From positions 1-53,099 of the forward strand of contig NZ_SMAB01000016.1 in NCBI RefSeq assembly GCF_004342885.1: 53,099 bases of DNA, read 5' to 3'. Positions within the stretch are counted from its first letter, which is position 1. Each line of letters starts with the position of its first letter. Shown here in pieces: positions 49,175 through 53,099 of this stretch. This DNA is from Tepidibacillus fermentans (lineage in GTDB: Bacteria; Bacillota; Bacilli; Tepidibacillales; Tepidibacillaceae). The notes below the pieces were generated by a model, which worked only from the letters and a program-made list of their open reading frames with translations, was not told the origin of the DNA and did not search any database. The translations under genes were made by a program, and so were the position numbers.

Positions 49175-50345
49175 AAACGTTCTTATCTTCCTGCTGATAA
49201 ACAATTTTTCCATTAATCATGGTCACTTCAACCTTTGTCATATAATCAAAGGGATTGCCAGACCAAATGACAATATCCGCATCTTTTCCTACTTCTAAGG
49301 AACCAACACGATCTTCAATACCTATATGTGAGGCAGGATTAATCGTTAATGCTCTCCATGCGGATTCCTCACTTAAACCCTCTCTTACAGCAATCGCTGC
49401 AGCGATGGTGATATATTCAATCGGAATCACAGGATGATCAGTAATGATGGAAATAGGTACCCCTGCCTGATCTAATGCAACAAGTGTATGCCATCCTCGA
49501 TCTCCTAATTCAATTTTTGATCGGTTACTCATGGTTGGTCCGACCGCTGCTTTATATCCCTTTTCCGCAATAATATCAGCAATTAAATGGCCTTCGGTAC
49601 AATGTTCAAGCGTTAAATCTAAATTAAATTCCTCCGCTATTCGAATCGCCGTCATGATATCATCTGCACGATGAGCATGAGCTCTAACTGGGATCTCACG
49701 TTTTAATACTTTTACTAAAGTTTCCATTTTCAAATCAATATCAGGAGCTTTTGCTGGATCAACTTCTCCCAGTTCCATTTTCCGTAAATAATTTTGAGCT
49801 TTCACTAAGTTTTCTCTAAGTATAGCTGCCGTTCCCATTCGCGTGGAAGGCATTTGTTTTTTTTCACCATAAACACGTTTTGGATTTTCACCAAAAGCAA
49901 TTTTTACTCCAGATAATTCTTTGACGATCATTTCTTCAACAACCCGGCCATAGGTTTTCACAATGGACATTTCTCCACCAATGACATTGGCACTACCAGG
50001 CATGATTTGTACCGTTGTAACCCCTCCGCGGAGAGCATCTTTAAAGCCTTGGTCATAAGGATTGATAGCATCAAGTGCGCGAACATGAGGAGTAACTGGA
50101 TCGGTCATTTCGTTCGCATCAGCCCCAGCCCAGCCAATTGTCTCTTCAAAAACTCCTAAATGTGTATGTGCATCGATAATCCCAGGAGTTATCCATTTGT
50201 TAGCTGCATTAATGATCTTTGCCTCATTTGGAATAACTAAAGATTCACCAAGTGCCTTAATCTTTCCATTTTCAATTAGAATACTTCCTCGATCAATGAT
50301 TCCCTTTGTAATGGTATTAATTCTTGCATTAATAATCGCAATCAT
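49173..50345 (-). CDS. Metal-dependent amidohydrolase (COG1228-like)
   Basis: A 390-residue amidohydrolase-superfamily enzyme. Metal ligands are visible: HxH in IIDAHTHLG, HAHRADD, LEHCTEGH and the Asp in ITDHPVIP. The C-terminal part has the usual NPASHIGIEDRVGSLEVGKDADIVIW. Family members are imidazolonepropionase- or deaminase-like, and the substrate is not clear. It is 74 bp after pbuX with no terminator between, so it should be co-expressed with xanthine salvage under the guanine riboswitch. AGGAGG precedes the ATG. Confidence 0.88.
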   Translation of the reverse strand: MIAIINARINTITKGIIDRGSILIENGKIKALGESLVIPNEAKIINAANKWITPGIIDAHTHLGVFEETIGWAGADANEMTDPVTPHVRALDAINPYDQGFKDALRGGVTTVQIMPGSANVIGGEMSIVKTYGRVVEEMIVKELSGVKIAFGENPKRVYGEKKQMPSTRMGTAAILRENLVKAQNYLRKMELGEVDPAKAPDIDLKMETLVKVLKREIPVRAHAHRADDIMTAIRIAEEFNLDLTLEHCTEGHLIADIIAEKGYKAAVGPTMSNRSKIELGDRGWHTLVALDQAGVPISIITDHPVIPIEYITIAAAIAVREGLSEESAWRALTINPASHIGIEDRVGSLEVGKDADIVIWSGNPFDYMTKVEVTMINGKIVYQQEDKNV

Positions 50346-50361
50346 CTTGTTTCCTCCTAGA

Positions 50362-50392
50362 ACGAATATTTCGATTTACTAAATATATTCGT
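50362..50392 (-). other. Hairpin just upstream of the amidohydrolase ribosome site
   Basis: ACGAATAT (50362-50369) and ATATTCGT (50385-50392) form an 8-bp stem directly before the AGGAGG site. It may affect translation or mRNA stability; there is no T-run. Confidence 0.5.
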
Positions 50393-50419
50393 TGTCGAAG
50401 GGAAAATTCCTGCTTTCTA

Positions 50420-51724
50420 TTAAGCAACATCGACTTCTGATCTAAAAGCAACTTTCGATTTTTTTGTTCCCATATTGAAGATAAGATTGAGAAAAACTGC
50501 GCTAAGACTTCCTGCAACAATCCCATTATCCGTTAAGATTCGTAAACCTTCTGGTAGTGAAGAAAATAAATTCGGTACAACGGTAACTCCTAAACCAATC
50601 CCAACTGAGCTAGCGATAATAAATAGATTCTCTTGGCGACTAAAATCTACCTCACTTAAAATTTTAATTCCAGATGCAATCACCATTCCAAACATTGGTA
50701 ACATTGCACCTCCTAAAACAGGAGTTGGAATCAATGTTGTTAATGCTCCGATTTTAGGGATGAGACCTAAACCAATTAAAATCAGGCCTGTCACGACGAT
50801 GACATTTCTTTTTCTTACACCTGTTATTTGTACTAGCCCTACATTTTGAGAATAAGTGGTGTATGGAAAAGCATTAAAAATACTGCCAAGAATCATCGCC
50901 AAGCCCTCCGATCGATAACCACGAGCCAAATCTTCTGAACCAATCTTTTGTTCTGTAATTTTCCCCAAGGCTAAAAAAACACCTGTCGATTCAATCATAC
51001 TAACAATCGCTACGAGTATCATCGTAATGATAGCACTCGGCTTAAAAGTTGGCATCCCAAAATAAAAAGGTTGAACAAAATGAAACCAAGCAGAATTATA
51101 CACAGGATGAAAATTGATCATTCCAAGGAAGAAGGCAATGATCGTTCCTCCAATAATTCCTAAGAGAATAGAAATCGCCCGAACAAATCCTGTAAAAAAT
51201 CGGTTCATCATAATAATAAAAAGTAAAACCCCAAATGAAAGCAATAAATTGATCGGACTACCAAAGTCTTTACTTCCGACACCACCAGCCATATTATTAA
51301 TGGCAACAGGGACTAACGTAACTCCAATAATCGTAACAACGGAGCCTTGAACAACTGGTGGAAACAACTTGATAAATGAACCAAAGTATTTGGCGATTAG
51401 AATAACAAATAAACCAGAAATAAGAATCGCTCCATAAACTGCTGAGATTCCATATTGTTGACCAATCGCGATCATTGGACCTACAGCAGTGAAGGTACAA
51501 CCCAAAACAACAGGTAAGCCAATTCCGAAGTAGCGATTTTTCCAAACTTGTAATAAGGTTGCAATACCACTTGTTAATAAATCAATGGAGACAAGATAAG
51601 TTAATTGTTTTCCATCTAGCCCCAACGCACCACCAACAATCAGTGGCACAATTACTGCCCCGGCATACATAGCCAGAACATGTTGTAAACCTAAAGAAAA
51701 AATTTTCATCGGATTCTGTTTCAT
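50420..51724 (-). CDS. pbuX: Xanthine permease PbuX (NCS2 family)
   Basis: A 434-residue proton symporter with about 14 membrane segments. Family stretches: GLQHVLAMYAGAVIVPLIVGGALGL, GIGLPVVLGCTFTAVGPMI, ESTGVFLALGKI and NAFPYTTYSQNVGLVQITGV. In B. subtilis pbuX follows xpt and imports xanthine. GGGGAGA precedes the ATG. Confidence 0.94.
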   Translation of the reverse strand: MKQNPMKIFSLGLQHVLAMYAGAVIVPLIVGGALGLDGKQLTYLVSIDLLTSGIATLLQVWKNRYFGIGLPVVLGCTFTAVGPMIAIGQQYGISAVYGAILISGLFVILIAKYFGSFIKLFPPVVQGSVVTIIGVTLVPVAINNMAGGVGSKDFGSPINLLLSFGVLLFIIMMNRFFTGFVRAISILLGIIGGTIIAFFLGMINFHPVYNSAWFHFVQPFYFGMPTFKPSAIITMILVAIVSMIESTGVFLALGKITEQKIGSEDLARGYRSEGLAMILGSIFNAFPYTTYSQNVGLVQITGVRKRNVIVVTGLILIGLGLIPKIGALTTLIPTPVLGGAMLPMFGMVIASGIKILSEVDFSRQENLFIIASSVGIGLGVTVVPNLFSSLPEGLRILTDNGIVAGSLSAVFLNLIFNMGTKKSKVAFRSEVDVA

Positions 51725-51765
51725 TGGTTCTCCCCATTTCTATTTGATTTTTTATTATTATTTTG

Positions 51766-52448
<683 letters not shown>

Positions 52449-52510
52449 ACACTGAAGACAATAGACAAGTAAGCCTGAAAATATACTAATTTCAGATAAA
52501 CTTATCCCCT

Positions 52511-52577
52511 CACTCATAGTCGACCATTTACGGTGGTCGGTAGAAACTTGAAGCCATATCCTTCAATTATATGAGTG
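52511..52577 (-). promoter_or_regulatory. Guanine riboswitch controlling xpt-pbuX
   Basis: A canonical purine aptamer: closing helix CACTCATA/TATGAGTG, L2 GGATATGG, junction GTTTCTACC, L3 CCGTAAA, and C74 in GACTATGAG, so guanine/hypoxanthine-specific. It matches the xpt aptamer of B. subtilis in layout. Confidence 0.97.
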
Positions 52578-52606
52578 TATAATATTTAACTTTTTATTTA
52601 AGACGA

Positions 52607-52696
52607 ATTATACTTTATTTTTTCAGAAAAGAAAACTCCTATTTCGATAATAAATGCGAATAATTTTATATAATATATAAGTTAATGTTCGTAATT
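52607..52696 (-). promoter_or_regulatory. xpt control region: -10 element and paired PurBox-like sites
   Basis: TATAAT (52607-52612, minus strand) lies 30 bp before the aptamer; the -35 is weak. Upstream, AAATGCGAATAAT (52652-52664, two mismatches to the PurBox) and AATGTTCGTAATT (52684-52696, inverted, one mismatch) are 19 bp apart, the same arrangement as at purE. Confidence 0.6.
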
Positions 52697-52711
52697 ATTG
52701 TAATTCTAATA

Positions 52712-52743
52712 AAAAAATACAGGCAATTCAATATACCTGTATT
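52712..52743 (-). terminator. Terminator-like hairpin with no known upstream gene
   Basis: AATACAGG (52717-52724) and CCTGTATT (52736-52743) pair perfectly, followed on the minus strand by seven T residues. It lies between the 5S rRNA terminator and xpt and may be a second rRNA terminator or end an unseen small transcript. The stretch 52744-52948 shows no convincing gene. Confidence 0.6.
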
Positions 52744-52948
52744 GTGAAAAGTTAATCCTCATTAAATACCTTCAATAAGGCTATTTATCTTCTTTCATTA
52801 TTTAGTATTAATAATATAGAGGCAATATTATGAAAAAGACAGAATCAAGCAGTATAGCAAAGAAACAGCTAGAGTAATTGAACTAATTTTTTGTTCCTGT
52901 TTCGAATGATCGTCTTCTGCGACTTGGTATTATCTACTTTTGAATATG

Positions 52949-52977
52949 AAAAAAGGACTACCGAAAGGTAGTCCTTT
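52949..52977 (-). terminator. rRNA operon terminator
   Basis: AAAGGACTACC (52952-52962) and GGTAGTCCTTT (52967-52977) form a perfect stem with a GAAA loop, followed by T residues on the minus strand, 15 bp after 5S. Confidence 0.92.
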
Positions 52978-52991
52978 CATTATTTGAAATT

Positions 52992-53099
52992 TGCCTGGCA
53001 ACGTCCTACTCTCCCAAGACCCTTCGGTCCAAGTACCATCGGCGCTGGAGGGCTTAACGGTCGTGTTCGGGATGGGTACGCGTGTGTCCCCTCCGCCAT
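52992..53099 (-). rRNA. rrf: 5S ribosomal RNA (5' end beyond window)
   Basis: The minus strand reads ATGGCGGAGGGGACAC ..., includes the conserved CCCATCCCGAACACG, and ends GTTGCCAGGCA. About 9-10 bases of the 5' end lie beyond the window. It is the last gene of an rRNA operon transcribed toward the purine genes. Confidence 0.96.

Noticed and set aside
52724-52742. CAATTCAATATACCTGTAT matches the padR operator half (18 of 19 bases) and could be a second PadR site.
   Set aside because: It is part of a self-pairing AATACAGG/CCTGTATT hairpin with a T-run, which explains the sequence as a terminator; the other operator arm is missing.
52860-52925. Minus-strand frame ending in a hydrophobic stretch, possible small membrane protein.
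   Set aside because: It is preceded closely by a stop codon and has no ATG, GTG or TTG start with a ribosome site.

Overview
This 53-kb window looks like chromosome from a low-GC, Gram-positive, spore-former-like bacterium of the order Bacillales. I infer this from strong AGGAGG-type ribosome binding sites, frequent TTG and GTG starts, Bacillus-type guanine riboswitches and PurBoxes, and gene order. Read on the minus strand, pcrB-pcrA-ligA, camS, gatCAB, dgkB and rlmCD follow the order known from Bacillus subtilis, with yerC, yerB and the pur operon beside them. A class I hybrid-cluster protein behind an Fnr-type site and a TRAP dicarboxylate system suggest growth with little or no oxygen. 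I cannot name the genus; a Tepidibacillus- or Vulcanibacillus-like organism would fit. Almost all genes are on the minus strand.

Layout. 1-1760: a variable segment beside the 3' end of rlmCD, with a self-regulated padR/membrane-protein pair and three short copies of the rlmCD 3' end that look like integration scars. 1764-9650: rlmCD, dgkB, a CbiX-like chelatase, gatCAB and a KtrB-type K+ channel. 9651-10235: a LexA-box promoter, an orphan structured RNA with an IS605-like right end, and a MITE-like hairpin. 10236-14714: proline catabolism (rocA, a sigma-54 activator, putB) with two sigma-54 promoters. 14715-23869: camS, an AI-2E-family permease and a dicarboxylate module (two-component system DctS/DctR, TRAP permease DctQM, two binding proteins). 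24024-32326: ligA, pcrA, an rRNA methyltransferase, pcrB, yerC and yerB, with a triple tandem repeat between pcrA and the methyltransferase. 32601-34618: hcp and a 44-codon membrane peptide, divergent around an Fnr site. 34678-47571: the twelve-gene operon purEKBCSQLFMNHD. 48007-52359: a beta-hydroxyacid dehydrogenase and the operon xpt-pbuX-amidohydrolase. 52992-53099: the 3' part of a 5S rRNA gene.

How the genes work together. The pur operon makes IMP from PRPP. Both it and xpt-pbuX carry paired PurBoxes and a guanine riboswitch followed by a terminator, so synthesis and salvage probably respond to PRPP/PurR and to guanine/hypoxanthine together. RocA and PutB convert proline to glutamate and should be switched on by the sigma-54 activator encoded between them. 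DctS/DctR probably controls the adjoining TRAP transporter.

The best candidates for something new are the orphan SOS-promoter RNA element, a dispersed 105-bp repeat whose copies differ by compensatory changes, and the cluster of rlmCD-derived scars.
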